A stretch of DNA of 37,585 nucleotides, taken from the NCBI GenBank assembly GCA_016178055.1, contig JACOUC010000077.1:1-37585 (forward strand), in the 5' to 3' direction. The translations under genes were made by a program, and so were the position numbers. Below, piece after piece: positions 1 to 7,637 of the stretch (within the stretch, counting starts at the first letter, position 1; each line of letters begins with the position of its first letter). The notes below the pieces were generated by a model. The model saw nothing but the letters and a program-made list of their open reading frames with translations. It was not told where the DNA came from and did no database searches. Origin of the DNA: Chlamydiota bacterium (GTDB taxonomy: Bacteria > Auribacterota > JACPWU01).

Positions 1-18
1 CCTTGTGCCCCTTGCATG

Positions 19-40
19 GATTGCCCGATGAATCGGGCGA
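19..40. repeat. Small GC-rich palindrome near the window edge
   Basis: GCCCGAT and ATCGGGC form a perfect 7-bp stem around a 2-nt loop, preceded by GGATT. It lies just downstream of the stop codon of the minus-strand ATPase gene that ends at 78, so it could act as part of a terminator, but no T-run follows on the minus strand. The GGATTGCCCG...CGGGC pattern resembles short dispersed intergenic palindromes of some bacterial genomes. Only one copy is visible here, so membership of a repeat family is a guess. Confidence 0.4.
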
Positions 41-77
41 CTACTAGGGGAATCAAGTGCATATGCCTATAAGTAAA

Positions 78-1292
78 TCAACTTTTTCCAGAGTTTGATG
101 CTATGGATTCTCTTTTTTGAATTTCCCAAACTTGATCCCAAGGATGGAGGGTCACCTCTTTTTGCACGAAGGATTCTGAAACGGGAGACAACCGATACAA
201 CCCTACAACCTTCTTCTTCAGAATCTCCTTCGCATCTAAAAGTTGTTTCAAATCCTGCGACCCTAAGGTTCTCCGATACTTAATTTCATAAAGCGCCCAA
301 GAAGTTCCGCGTCTCAGCATCAGATCTACTTCCAATCCCGTCTTGGCCTGAATGTAGTAATGCTCTGGAACCTCCCCCTCGGCCGCGTGAAATTTAATAA
401 AATTTGTAATGACAAGTGTTTCAAAGAGAGCACCCAACTGGGGTGAATGAGGAATCAATGAAGCATTTCTGAATCCCATGAGATAGGAGGCAAGCCCCGT
501 ATCCATAAAATAAATCTTGGGACTTTTGCGAATGCGCGAAGACAAATTTTCATAAAACGGCTCTATCAGATGAACCTGATAGGTCTGGATCAAGATAGAA
601 AGCCATCTTTGAGCCGTGGGTTGAGAAATACCACAATCCCGAGCCAACTCGCTTAGGTTTAAAATCTGACCTGTTCGAATTGCACACAGACGAATAAAAC
701 GTTCGAAAGAGAGGAGGTTACCCACTTGAGTCAGATTTCTCACATCCCTTTCCAGATAGGTTCGAAGATAACTTCCAAACCAGTGGGATGGTTTGAGATC
801 CCGTTTCATCCAAAGTTCTGGAAACGTACCCCGATAAAGAATCTGGGCAATATCCCTTTCCTCATGAAGAGGCCCCTTGGGCAAAGGAAGCTCCTCACGT
901 TCGAGTCCATAGAGGGAAAGGAGACCCACCCGCCCAGCCAAGGATTGACTCACCTGCTCCATCATCAGAAAATTTTGAGACCCTGTCAGAACAAATTGTC
1001 CCGTCTTTTGGCGATCTTGATCAATGAGACCTTGGAGATAACTTGTCAGATGGGGAACGTACTGAAATTCATCAAAAATAACAGGGGGAGGATAATGACT
1101 TAAGAAAGAGCGCGGATCGTCCTGAGCTTGCCCTCGCACGTCGGGATCTTCCAGCAATACATAGCGATGGGATTTTGACAAAAGAGATTTCAGAAGAGTG
1201 GTTTTCCCAACCTGACGAGCCCCTGTCAAAACCACGGCCGGGAAACTCCTCAAATATTCCTCTAATATCCCTTTCACCTTCCTTTTGATCAT
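78..1292 (-). CDS. ATP-binding protein, AAA_14 / DUF4143 family (intact copy)
   Basis: This 404-residue protein has the standard AAA_14-DUF4143 architecture and normal length. The Walker A motif GARQVGKTT is at residues 24-32, Walker B (VIFDEFQ) near 71-77 and a sensor-like LTGSQN strand near 102-107. A winged-helix segment (LSELARDCGISQPTAQRW) lies near 213-232, and the C-terminal part has the spaced acidic/Lys residues (EVDLML...YEIKY) of a PD-(D/E)xK-like fold. It starts with ATG. The cellular role of this family is not established; these genes are often multicopy and mobile-looking. A degraded relative lies immediately upstream, divergently oriented, and a third member is at 21680. The family assignment is secure; the function is unknown. 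Confidence 0.9.
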   Translation of the reverse strand: MIKRKVKGILEEYLRSFPAVVLTGARQVGKTTLLKSLLSKSHRYVLLEDPDVRGQAQDDPRSFLSHYPPPVIFDEFQYVPHLTSYLQGLIDQDRQKTGQFVLTGSQNFLMMEQVSQSLAGRVGLLSLYGLEREELPLPKGPLHEERDIAQILYRGTFPELWMKRDLKPSHWFGSYLRTYLERDVRNLTQVGNLLSFERFIRLCAIRTGQILNLSELARDCGISQPTAQRWLSILIQTYQVHLIEPFYENLSSRIRKSPKIYFMDTGLASYLMGFRNASLIPHSPQLGALFETLVITNFIKFHAAEGEVPEHYYIQAKTGLEVDLMLRRGTSWALYEIKYRRTLGSQDLKQLLDAKEILKKKVVGLYRLSPVSESFVQKEVTLHPWDQVWEIQKRESIASNSGKS

Positions 1293-1528
1293 ACAGGTAG
1301 GATAGAATATCCAAATTTAATATTCAATATTTATTTTGGAAAATAGACGGCAAGGTCAAAAATAATTTAGAGAAACCATATAACTATTTGATATTAGGCT
1401 CGTTATATTTCATTTAAAAAAGGTCTTTTGAGTGCACACTTTGTTTATTATTTTGACATTCATAAACAGGAGAAGACTTAATTTTCTTAAAAAGCAGAAA
1501 GGCCCGATTTCGCATAAATTTCATACAA
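1293..1528. other. AT-rich intergenic region between two divergent DUF4143 genes
   Basis: This AT-rich stretch separates the intact minus-strand ATPase gene from the plus-strand relic. On the minus strand, CCAAA and TTTGG flank the AT-rich segment containing AATATTGAATATT, about 20-45 bases before the ATG of the gene ending at 78; this could be its promoter or operator. I see no RNA gene or plausible coding sequence. Confidence 0.4.
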
Positions 1529-1556
1529 CTGAAAATTTGACATGACAAAATTTCAG
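1529..1556. promoter_or_regulatory. 28-bp palindromic operator candidate upstream of the DUF4143 relic
   Basis: CTGAAA ... TTTCAG are the ends of an imperfect palindrome in which 12 of 14 base pairs match, centred on CATG. It covers the -35 element of the promoter at 1537-1565, which is where a repressor would be expected to bind. A shorter inverted match (ACATGAC at 1540-1546, GTCATGT at 1571-1577) spans the same promoter. What binds it is unknown. Confidence 0.5.
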
Positions 1557-1565
1557 TGCTATATT
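1537..1565 (+). promoter_or_regulatory. Sigma70-like promoter of the decayed DUF4143 gene
   Basis: TTGACA (1537-1542) and TATATT (1560-1565) are separated by exactly 17 bases. The predicted transcription start (about 1572) falls almost on the ATG at 1569, so the transcript would have little or no leader. The promoter is well preserved although its gene is broken. Confidence 0.55.
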
Positions 1566-1568
1566 TTT

Positions 1569-2355
1569 ATGTCATGTGAACCATTTCCCCTTTTATACAA
1601 AAAGATTTAGAGAAAAAATTCGTGCTTTTGGCTGGGCCACGACAAGTCGGGAAAACTCACCTATCGAAAGAAATCCTTAAAACGCTGAGTGGACATTTTT
1701 CCAAGCCAATGAAGAGAATCATCTCCGTTGGTCCTCTCAAAGAAGAGAGCTTCTGGTCAGAGAAGACATTCGAGACCTTACTCAGGTCATCCATCTAAGC
1801 TTGATCGAACACCTCATCTTACTCTTGCCCAGTCGCATTGGCTCTGTCCTGAGTGTGAATAATCTAAGGGAGGATTTGCAAGTGGCCTATAACACCGTTC
1901 GATCATGGTTGGAAATTCTCGAAAGGCTCTATATTCTTTTTACGCTCAAACCCTACACTTCCAAGCTGAGTCGATCTGTTCACAAGGAAAGAAAAATATA
2001 CCTCTGGGACTGGTCTCAAATTAAGGATGAAGGAGCCCGATTTGAAAATTTTGTCGCGAGCCATTTATGGAAAGCGGTTCAGACCTGGCAAGACTTGGGC
2101 ATGGGTGACTTTGACTTAGGGTTCTTACGAGACCGAACGCAAAGAGAGGTTGATTTCTGTATCACAAAAGACCGTAAGCCCTGGCTTTTAATAGAGGCAA
2201 AGCTTTCAGACACACAACCGTCTGAAGCCCTCTCTTATTTTTCCAATCGCTTAGGGGTTCCCGCACTACAGCTGGTGAGATCAAAGGGAATGGACAAAAG
2301 AGTTGGGCCGATTCGCGTTGTGAGTGTAGGTTGTTGGCTCTTGCAATTGCCTTAA
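1569..2355 (+). pseudogene. Decayed AAA_14 / DUF4143 ATPase (frameshifts plus internal deletion)
   Basis: The reading frame from the ATG at 1569 stops after 13 codons. A second frame then encodes FVLLAGPRQVGKT, a clear Walker A motif of this family, with the P-loop near 1622-1661. After about 15 further codons, homology jumps in a third frame to the second half of the protein (RRELLVREDIRDLTQV, then the wing-helix and the C-terminal EVDFCITKDRKPWLLIEAK part) and continues to the stop at 2355. Walker B and about 130-150 residues of the ATPase core are missing. Three frames plus the gap cannot make a working ATPase. The C-terminal piece alone is open for 184 codons from a TTG, but I see no ribosome-binding site for it. 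Confidence 0.85.
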
Positions 2356-2357
2356 TC

Positions 2358-2534
2358 CTACAGTACAAACTTCACATTTACTGCGGAGATTTTTATCCAG
2401 GCGTTGTAGGCTTCTTGATTAAAAAAGTATTTCTGAAAAAGTTTAAAAAACTCAATATATTCATCCATGGAAACAATGGGAGGTGGCATTGCACCCTCTT
2501 TAATAACAGGGAGGTTTAAATTTAAATCGCTCAT
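2358..2534 (-). CDS. 58-residue partner protein, ATGA-coupled to a nucleotidyltransferase
   Basis: The chosen ATG (2532-2534) overlaps the TGA of the upstream nucleotidyltransferase gene as ATGA, which implies translational coupling. A longer reading frame exists, but its extra 18 codons lie inside the upstream gene. The protein is short and mostly helical, with a Pro-rich start (EGAMPPPIVSMDEYIEFF) followed by an amphipathic segment rich in Phe, Tyr and Lys. I do not recognise a named family. The same two-gene layout recurs at 4111-4784, so this is probably a real gene and a functional partner, for instance an antitoxin-like or specificity subunit (inference). It ends 2 bases from the convergent DUF4143 relic. 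Confidence 0.6.
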   Translation of the reverse strand: MSDLNLNLPVIKEGAMPPPIVSMDEYIEFFKLFQKYFFNQEAYNAWIKISAVNVKFVL

Positions 2535-3067
2535 TTGAAAACCTCTAATATTTTGGAATAAACTTCTTCCGTTCCAAATTTCAGACATAATTGTCGAAAC
2601 TCTTCGGTAGTGATATTCATTTCATTATTTTTGATTAAGTCAAAAATATCCAACAAATCTTTAGGCCCCCTTCTGGGATTGTTCTTAAGGGCATGTAGTT
2701 TCAAGGCAATCAGATGATTTAAAGAGGGAACCTTAAAATCTAACCCTCCTAATTTTACAGGCCTAGCTTCTTGAAGTATTTTGTCAAGAGTCGTTCGATC
2801 GACCAAGACAAAATCTACAATCATTCCGGCTATACCAGCAGGCCGTAATCTAACAAAAAAGTCCCCTTCATCAAATTTCTGATAGCCATTTTTTTCCATC
2901 ACTCTAACAGCACTCTGAAAATCTTCTAAGGCCATCAGAAAATCCACATCCAATGTGCTCCGACTCACTTTATAGAAATTGACTGCAAAACCACCAATTA
3001 AAATATAGGGAATTTTTGCTTTTTCGAATTCTCTCGAAACAAGTTCAAAAGGATTTTCATAAGCCAT
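2531..3067 (-). CDS. AbiEii/DUF6036-like nucleotidyltransferase
   Basis: This 178-residue protein carries the minimal nucleotidyltransferase signature. A GG pair (Gly25-Gly26, IGGFAVNFY) is followed by STLDVDF, giving the metal-binding Asp40 and Asp42. A third carboxylate candidate is Asp85 (MIVDFVLVD). The C-terminal half has the PSLNHLIALKLHALK...RGPKDLLDIFDL helix pattern of AbiEii/DUF6036 proteins. An ATG is preceded by GGGAG at good spacing. It lies 70 bases after ispH on the same strand and overlaps the 58-codon gene by 4 bases. Such enzymes transfer NMP to RNA or protein and act as toxins in AbiE and MNT-type systems; whether this one is a toxin is not shown by the sequence. Confidence 0.8.
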   Translation of the reverse strand: MAYENPFELVSREFEKAKIPYILIGGFAVNFYKVSRSTLDVDFLMALEDFQSAVRVMEKNGYQKFDEGDFFVRLRPAGIAGMIVDFVLVDRTTLDKILQEARPVKLGGLDFKVPSLNHLIALKLHALKNNPRRGPKDLLDIFDLIKNNEMNITTEEFRQLCLKFGTEEVYSKILEVFK

Positions 3068-3137
3068 AACTTTCTCCCATCTTTATAGAGATCATCTACA
3101 ATGGACTGTAGACTTTCTTTAAATCTCAGTCCCACGC

Positions 3138-3995
3138 TCAAATCAGCTCATTGGATTGAGTGAGTTCCTTGAGGCGATTCACCACTTCTTGAATGATCCA
3201 GTCTGGCGTTGAGGCCCCGGCTGAAACTCCAATCGTTCTAGCATTTTGAAACCATTCAAGTTTAACATCTTCAGGAGATTCAACTTGATGGCTTCGGGGA
3301 TTTAAGGAAAGGGAAATTTCGGTGAGACGGCAGGTATTGGCACTTTTAAAAGAGCCTACAATAATCATCACATCATTTTCCAAAGGTAAATGCCTAATTT
3401 CTCTCTGATAGGCCTTGGTGGGACCACAAATTGTATCCACGAATTTGAGTTCCCCTACACGAGCTGATAATTCAGCAATGACCCGCTTCACATTATCAAT
3501 ATTCTGAGTCGATTGGGTCACCACACCCAGCTTTTTAATTCTTCTGGGAATGGCTTGAGGAACCTCTTCTGGTTTGGAAATAACAATAGCGTTTTTCACT
3601 TGGGCCGCTATCCCGCGGACCTCATCATGCCCATGATCTCCAATGACCACAATTTGAAAACCTTCTTTGTCCAGTTCTCGTACAATCTCATGAATTTCCA
3701 AAACCAACGGGCAGGTAGCATCGAGAATATTAAAACCTAACCTTTTTGCATCATCATACACTTGGGGAGTACTTCCATGGGCTCTTAAAAGCAATGTTCC
3801 TTTTGGAGTCCCCTCAAGATCCTCAACAACCTTCACTCCCGCATTGTCAATCTTTTGAACCACATGTTCATTATGGACAATGTCCCCCAGCATGACAACG
3901 TTGTCATGCTCACCGCTTGCCTTAAGGGCAGCATTCACGGCAAGTTTCACTCCAAAACAAAATCCGCCATGTCTTGCAATATTAATCTGTGGCAT
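3138..3995 (-). CDS. ispH: 4-hydroxy-3-methylbut-2-enyl diphosphate reductase (IspH/LytB)
   Basis: IspH catalyses the last step of the MEP isoprenoid pathway, reducing HMBPP to IPP and DMAPP in the cytoplasm with a [4Fe-4S] cluster. The three cluster cysteines are visible: Cys13 (HGGFCFGV), Cys95 (DATCPLV) and Cys190 (TICGPTKAYQ). The HDEV segment supplies the catalytic Glu125, and the C-terminal SAGASTPDWII motif is present. The 285-residue length is normal. I chose the ATG at 3995 because GGGGTG sits 6 bases ahead of it; a GTG three codons earlier overlaps that site. IPP-derived polyprenyl phosphate is also the lipid carrier needed by the glycosyltransferases in this window. It sits between two nucleotidyltransferase modules. 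Confidence 0.95.
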   Translation of the reverse strand: MPQINIARHGGFCFGVKLAVNAALKASGEHDNVVMLGDIVHNEHVVQKIDNAGVKVVEDLEGTPKGTLLLRAHGSTPQVYDDAKRLGFNILDATCPLVLEIHEIVRELDKEGFQIVVIGDHGHDEVRGIAAQVKNAIVISKPEEVPQAIPRRIKKLGVVTQSTQNIDNVKRVIAELSARVGELKFVDTICGPTKAYQREIRHLPLENDVMIIVGSFKSANTCRLTEISLSLNPRSHQVESPEDVKLEWFQNARTIGVSAGASTPDWIIQEVVNRLKELTQSNELI

Positions 3996-4110
3996 AAAAT
4001 TCACCCCTGGAAGGGAATTGTATCAAAAATCTCTAAATTTTCCAGACATAATTTAAAATTACAACTCATTCTACAGGAATATGTTGAATAAAAAATTATC
4101 AGTCCTAATA

Positions 4111-4290
4111 CTACGCCTTGACGGAATCATTTCTTAACTCTTTTAGTTTTTTACGAATCCGTTTTACAAAGGGTGAGTCATATTTCAAATTGAATTGATG
4201 CATTTCATAAAGCCATTCAAGCTTTTTACGGGGAGAAATCTTCATCCACCTTTTTAATTTCTCCTCTTGAGTTTTCCATTCAAAGTTCAT
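4111..4290 (-). CDS. 59-residue basic helical partner of a nucleotidyltransferase
   Basis: The ATG at 4288-4290 overlaps the TGA of the upstream nucleotidyltransferase gene as ATGA, and the frame closes with TAG at 4111. The product is short, highly charged and Lys-rich, with SPRKKLEWLYEMHQF in the middle and FVKRIRKKLKELR near the C-terminus, so it is predicted to be alpha-helical. I cannot name a family. The support is positional: the same coupled arrangement occurs at 2358-3067. The protein is unrelated by eye to the 58-residue partner there. A role as cognate partner or antitoxin of the nucleotidyltransferase is an inference. Confidence 0.65.
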   Translation of the reverse strand: MNFEWKTQEEKLKRWMKISPRKKLEWLYEMHQFNLKYDSPFVKRIRKKLKELRNDSVKA

Positions 4291-4784
4291 GGTTTGCCTT
4301 TTAGTTTTTTGATGATTTTGAGTTCTTCGATATCCAGTTTATCAATCGCTCGACCCGCAGCCTTTTTCATCTTAATTAAATCATCCATGGAAATCAAAGG
4401 CACAACCAAACTTCCCACTTTAACCTTTAACTCTTTTTTACTCGCATTTTCGTAACAAACGGGCGAATGGATAATAATATCTACTTCTTTCATATCAGAA
4501 TCTTTATAAAAATTAAAAGCCCTCATGTGCTTTTTCGAAATCCATTCATGCCGTGTATTTTTGTCAGCAATCTTCATGGGATCGAGAGGTTGTCGGACTT
4601 GATAGCCTTGTCTCTTTAAAATTTTTACCACCTTCGCCAAATTCTCATCACTCATCTCTACCAGAATATCCAAATCAAAGGTATTTCTCAAAGCACCATG
4701 AAGATTCAGGGCAATCCCTCCAACCAAGACATATTTGACATGCTGTTTTTGAAATTCTTTAAACACTTCTTCGTAAAGGATCAT
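4287..4784 (-). CDS. Minimal nucleotidyltransferase (MNT/DUF6036-like)
   Basis: This is a 165-residue protein with the pol-beta-type nucleotidyltransferase core. VGGIALNLHG contains Gly22-Gly23, and NTFDLDIL contains Asp37 and Asp39. A third candidate, Asp102, is in KEVDIIIHSP. The C-terminal SMDDLIKMKKAAGR...DIEELKIIKK helices are typical of stand-alone minimal nucleotidyltransferases. It begins 1 base after the stop of the MurU-AmgK-like gene, so it is probably cotranscribed, and it overlaps the 59-codon gene by 4 bases. The two nucleotidyltransferases of the window share only the core motifs and are not recent duplicates. The biochemical target is unknown. Confidence 0.8.
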   Translation of the reverse strand: MILYEEVFKEFQKQHVKYVLVGGIALNLHGALRNTFDLDILVEMSDENLAKVVKILKRQGYQVRQPLDPMKIADKNTRHEWISKKHMRAFNFYKDSDMKEVDIIIHSPVCYENASKKELKVKVGSLVVPLISMDDLIKMKKAAGRAIDKLDIEELKIIKKLKGKP

Positions 4785-4785
4785 T

Positions 4786-6447
4786 TTAGGTGATTATACA
4801 ATAAGCTGATTCATTTTGAGTTACCTTTTTTAGAGTCTCTTTAAGCCCTTCAAACCCTGCAAGCATCTCTACATTCTCCGAAAGACGAGCCAGGGCAACA
4901 GGAATATATTCTAAAAATTGTTTCTTCCCCTTCTTTAATCCCAGAAATCCATAGGCGCCCAAGGCCTGCATGAGGCGTTGAAGTGAGGCAAGGAGATAAA
5001 TTTTTATGAAATGCTCGGCTTCCTCAGAAGAAAAACCCTCTTTCAGATAGAAATTAAAAAGATGCGATCTCTCTACATCCCTTAAAGAAACATACGGGTC
5101 CCAGAGAAGCGACGCAAGATCGTAAGCGGGCAGGCCCAGTCTCATCCCCTGAAAATCAATTAAATAGGGATGATCATTTTTCATCATGATGTTTTTGGAT
5201 TGAAGGTCCCGATGAATCAGCACATTTTTTTCTTTTGATAAAAGTTCAGCCAAAGTCTTGCAATCTTCATCAAATCTCTTTCTTAATCCGTATGGAAATT
5301 GAAAATGAAAAAAGGCCTTGAGGCAATTTTCTTCAAAGTAACTAGACTCCCAGAGATAGGTACGCTCGGTGAAAGGAGGACAAATTTGAAATTTTAATTT
5401 TTGATACTGAGAAGCCCCTTCTCGATGAAGTTTTGAAATCTCTTGAATCACCTCTTCATAAAATTTTAAAACTTCTCCCCGAGATTTTTCTCCAAAGGCA
5501 TGGCATAAGCTTAAATCCCCTAAATCTTCAACCCAAACAATCCCTCGCTCTGGATCCGAATACTCAACTACTGGAACTGAAAGTCCGATACTTTTAAGAA
5601 AACATGCAATGTCTACATAATAAGCATTTTCTTTTTTCTCCTTCCCGTAGTGCATGACAATCAAAGAATCTGATTTTCTTTCTGTTCGATAATACAGGCG
5701 ATCAGAGCCATCCTGCCCTAAACGATGGAGAGGAAAAGGGGTTCGATAGCGGCCCAGAATCAAATCCTCCTGAACCTTTCGATAGGTCCGAATATCGCCA
5801 ATATCCTGCCAGTAACACTCTGGCCACAGAAAACCTCCTATTTTTTTCCCCTGACGAATTAAATCTAGATACACATCAACAATGGACACAGCTCTTCTAG
5901 GAGGGATATATTCCAACAAAGCCGGTTCTAGAATATGAATCCCTGAGAAGGAATATTTTGGATGAGTTGTATTTTCCAAAACTCCTCTTAAATCGCTAAT
6001 CTTTCCTCTTTCATCCAGGGCTACATTGGGATTGGCGGATGAGGTTGTCAAAATCATCGTGGCGAGATTTTCCTCCTTTTGATGATGGTGAATGGCCGAA
6101 GCTAAATCACCATCGGTCAAGATATCGCCGTTATAGACAATAAATGTTCCATCCTTAAAAAATGCCTCGCACTTTTTAATTCCTCCACCTGTGTCTAAAA
6201 GCACAGGCTCAAAAGAATAATTGATTTTTAGGCCCTGATGATCAAAACCAAACATGGCTTGATAAACCTCGGGACAATGATGGGTATTCATCACCACTTC
6301 TTGAACTCCAACCGATTTCAAATGTTCAAAAACATATTCAAGCATGGGCCTTCCCATGATCGGCACCGTCGGCTTGGGACGCCACTCAGTCAAAGGCCGT
6401 AAACGCTGTCCCAAACCCGCTCCTAAGATAAAAGCACGATGAGACAT
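4786..6447 (-). CDS. Bifunctional sugar-1-phosphate nucleotidyltransferase / anomeric sugar kinase (MurU-AmgK-like fusion)
   Basis: The N-terminal domain (about 1-230) is a sugar-phosphate nucleotidyltransferase: GAGLGQRLRPLT at 9-20, PKP at 25-27, LLDTGGGIK near 83-91, the metal-site YNGD at 105-108 and WQDIGD at 213-218. The C-terminal domain (about 245-553) is an aminoglycoside-phosphotransferase-type kinase with HRDLQSKN (His412, Asp414, Asn419) and IDFQ (Asp431), followed by GLPAYDLASLL as in AmgK. In Pseudomonas, separate AmgK and MurU convert recycled MurNAc to UDP-MurNAc; a fusion would do both steps in one protein. Another sugar substrate cannot be excluded. The ATG is preceded by AGGGGA. 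It heads the minus-strand operon containing the small nucleotidyltransferase. Confidence 0.8.
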   Translation of the reverse strand: MSHRAFILGAGLGQRLRPLTEWRPKPTVPIMGRPMLEYVFEHLKSVGVQEVVMNTHHCPEVYQAMFGFDHQGLKINYSFEPVLLDTGGGIKKCEAFFKDGTFIVYNGDILTDGDLASAIHHHQKEENLATMILTTSSANPNVALDERGKISDLRGVLENTTHPKYSFSGIHILEPALLEYIPPRRAVSIVDVYLDLIRQGKKIGGFLWPECYWQDIGDIRTYRKVQEDLILGRYRTPFPLHRLGQDGSDRLYYRTERKSDSLIVMHYGKEKKENAYYVDIACFLKSIGLSVPVVEYSDPERGIVWVEDLGDLSLCHAFGEKSRGEVLKFYEEVIQEISKLHREGASQYQKLKFQICPPFTERTYLWESSYFEENCLKAFFHFQFPYGLRKRFDEDCKTLAELLSKEKNVLIHRDLQSKNIMMKNDHPYLIDFQGMRLGLPAYDLASLLWDPYVSLRDVERSHLFNFYLKEGFSSEEAEHFIKIYLLASLQRLMQALGAYGFLGLKKGKKQFLEYIPVALARLSENVEMLAGFEGLKETLKKVTQNESAYCIIT

Positions 6448-6548
6448 AATTCCCCTGATAAAAAATTCATAACAGTTTTAATAACGAAAACTCAAAAAAA
6501 GTCGAAAATTACTTTTTGCCATAGATAATCATAACTGATTTTGCCAGA

Positions 6549-7625
6549 ATGAGCTTCCAAATGGAAAAAAAATCCTTTACCCATACCCTTCAAATCCAAA
6601 AAAAACTCTTGGCTTGGTATCACCAATATAAAAGAGATCTTCCCTGGCGACAAACCAAAGACCCCTATGCGATCTGGGTTTCTGAGATGATGCTTCAGCA
6701 AACCCAGGTTAAAACAGTGATTCCTTATTATGAGAGATGGATCAGGAAATTTCCCAATGTTAAAAAACTGGCCCAAGCTCCTCTTGATCAAGTTTTGAAA
6801 CACTGGGAAGGGCTCGGCTACTACTCAAGAGCTCGAAATCTTCATAAAGGGGCCCAATGGATCGTTGAAAAATATGGTGGAAGAATTCCTCAAACCTCCA
6901 AAGAATTGATCGAGCTTCCAGGGATCGGGCTCTATACAGCCAATGCCATTGCGAGCATTGCCTTTGATAAAGATGTGCCGGTCGTCGATGGAAATGTTAA
7001 GCGTGTTCTTTCCCGTATTTTCTTACTGTCCAATGATCCAGGAAAAATCTATAAAGAGGCTGAGCGACTCCTCGTAAAAGGCGAGGCCAATTCCTTTAAC
7101 CAAGCCATGATGGAATTGGGAGCCACCGTTTGTATGCCACAAAATCCTGTTTGTCTTTTATGTCCTATTCAATCTGACTGTAAGGCCTTTCAACAAGGTC
7201 TCCAAGGAAAATATCCTATTGCGGAAAAAAGAATCGTTCAAAAAAATATTAAAACGTTTGGGGGCCTCATTTGGAAAAAAGGAAAACTTCTCATCCGGCA
7301 ACGACCCCTCAAAGGTCTTTTGGGAGGACTCTGGGAATTTCCAACCTATGTCACAAAGAATGGTGAGGGAACGACCGCTTATTTTGAGCACCTAAAAAAG
7401 GAAGTACAGCTTCAAATTAAAATAGGTAAAAAAATCGGCGATTTTAAACACATCTACACCCATCTTATCGAATGGCTCGAAATCTATGACTATGAATGGG
7501 TAGAAGGGCAAATTCCTCGCACCCTCAAAAAAACTTGGGTGTGGGTAAGTCCTGAAAAGCTTAAGGATTTTCCTTTCTCAGGAATTTGCGCAAAGGTGAG
7601 AGAAAAGGTTCAGAATAAAGACTGA
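6549..7625 (+). CDS. mutY: A/G-specific adenine DNA glycosylase MutY
   Basis: MutY removes adenine mispaired with 8-oxoguanine. All hallmarks are present in 358 residues. SEMMLQQTQ carries the catalytic Glu46, and the helix-hairpin-helix ELPGIGLYTANAIA is at 122-135. Asp147 lies in VVDGNVKRV. Cys195, Cys202, Cys205 and Cys211 give the C-x6-C-x2-C-x5-C [4Fe-4S] site. The C-terminal 120 residues (FGGLIWKKGKLLIRQRP onward) form the NUDIX-like domain that senses 8-oxoG. The first ATG has no obvious Shine-Dalgarno sequence, and an ATG four codons later is possible. It is divergent from the MurU-AmgK-like gene and converges on the lone antitoxin gene with 12 bases between. Confidence 0.95.
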   Translation: MSFQMEKKSFTHTLQIQKKLLAWYHQYKRDLPWRQTKDPYAIWVSEMMLQQTQVKTVIPYYERWIRKFPNVKKLAQAPLDQVLKHWEGLGYYSRARNLHKGAQWIVEKYGGRIPQTSKELIELPGIGLYTANAIASIAFDKDVPVVDGNVKRVLSRIFLLSNDPGKIYKEAERLLVKGEANSFNQAMMELGATVCMPQNPVCLLCPIQSDCKAFQQGLQGKYPIAEKRIVQKNIKTFGGLIWKKGKLLIRQRPLKGLLGGLWEFPTYVTKNGEGTTAYFEHLKKEVQLQIKIGKKIGDFKHIYTHLIEWLEIYDYEWVEGQIPRTLKKTWVWVSPEKLKDFPFSGICAKVREKVQNKD

Positions 7626-7637
7626 AAAGCGCCCCCT

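Noticed and set aside
1072-1314. Minus-strand 80-codon frame beside the ATPase gene start
   Set aside because: It lies almost wholly inside the DUF4143 gene in another frame and resembles no protein; it is a shadow frame.
1801-2355. Treating the 184-codon TTG frame as an independent gene
   Set aside because: Its homology continues upstream in the same frame into RRELLVREDIRDL and then to a P-loop in another frame, so it is the tail of a broken DUF4143 gene.
2358-2588. 76-codon version of the small gene downstream of the first nucleotidyltransferase
   Set aside because: The extra 18 codons overlap the upstream coding region; the internal ATG gives the ATGA overlap that the second module repeats.
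3996-4004. GTG start three codons upstream for ispH
   Set aside because: This GTG is part of the GGGGTG sequence that serves as ribosome-binding site for the ATG at 3995.
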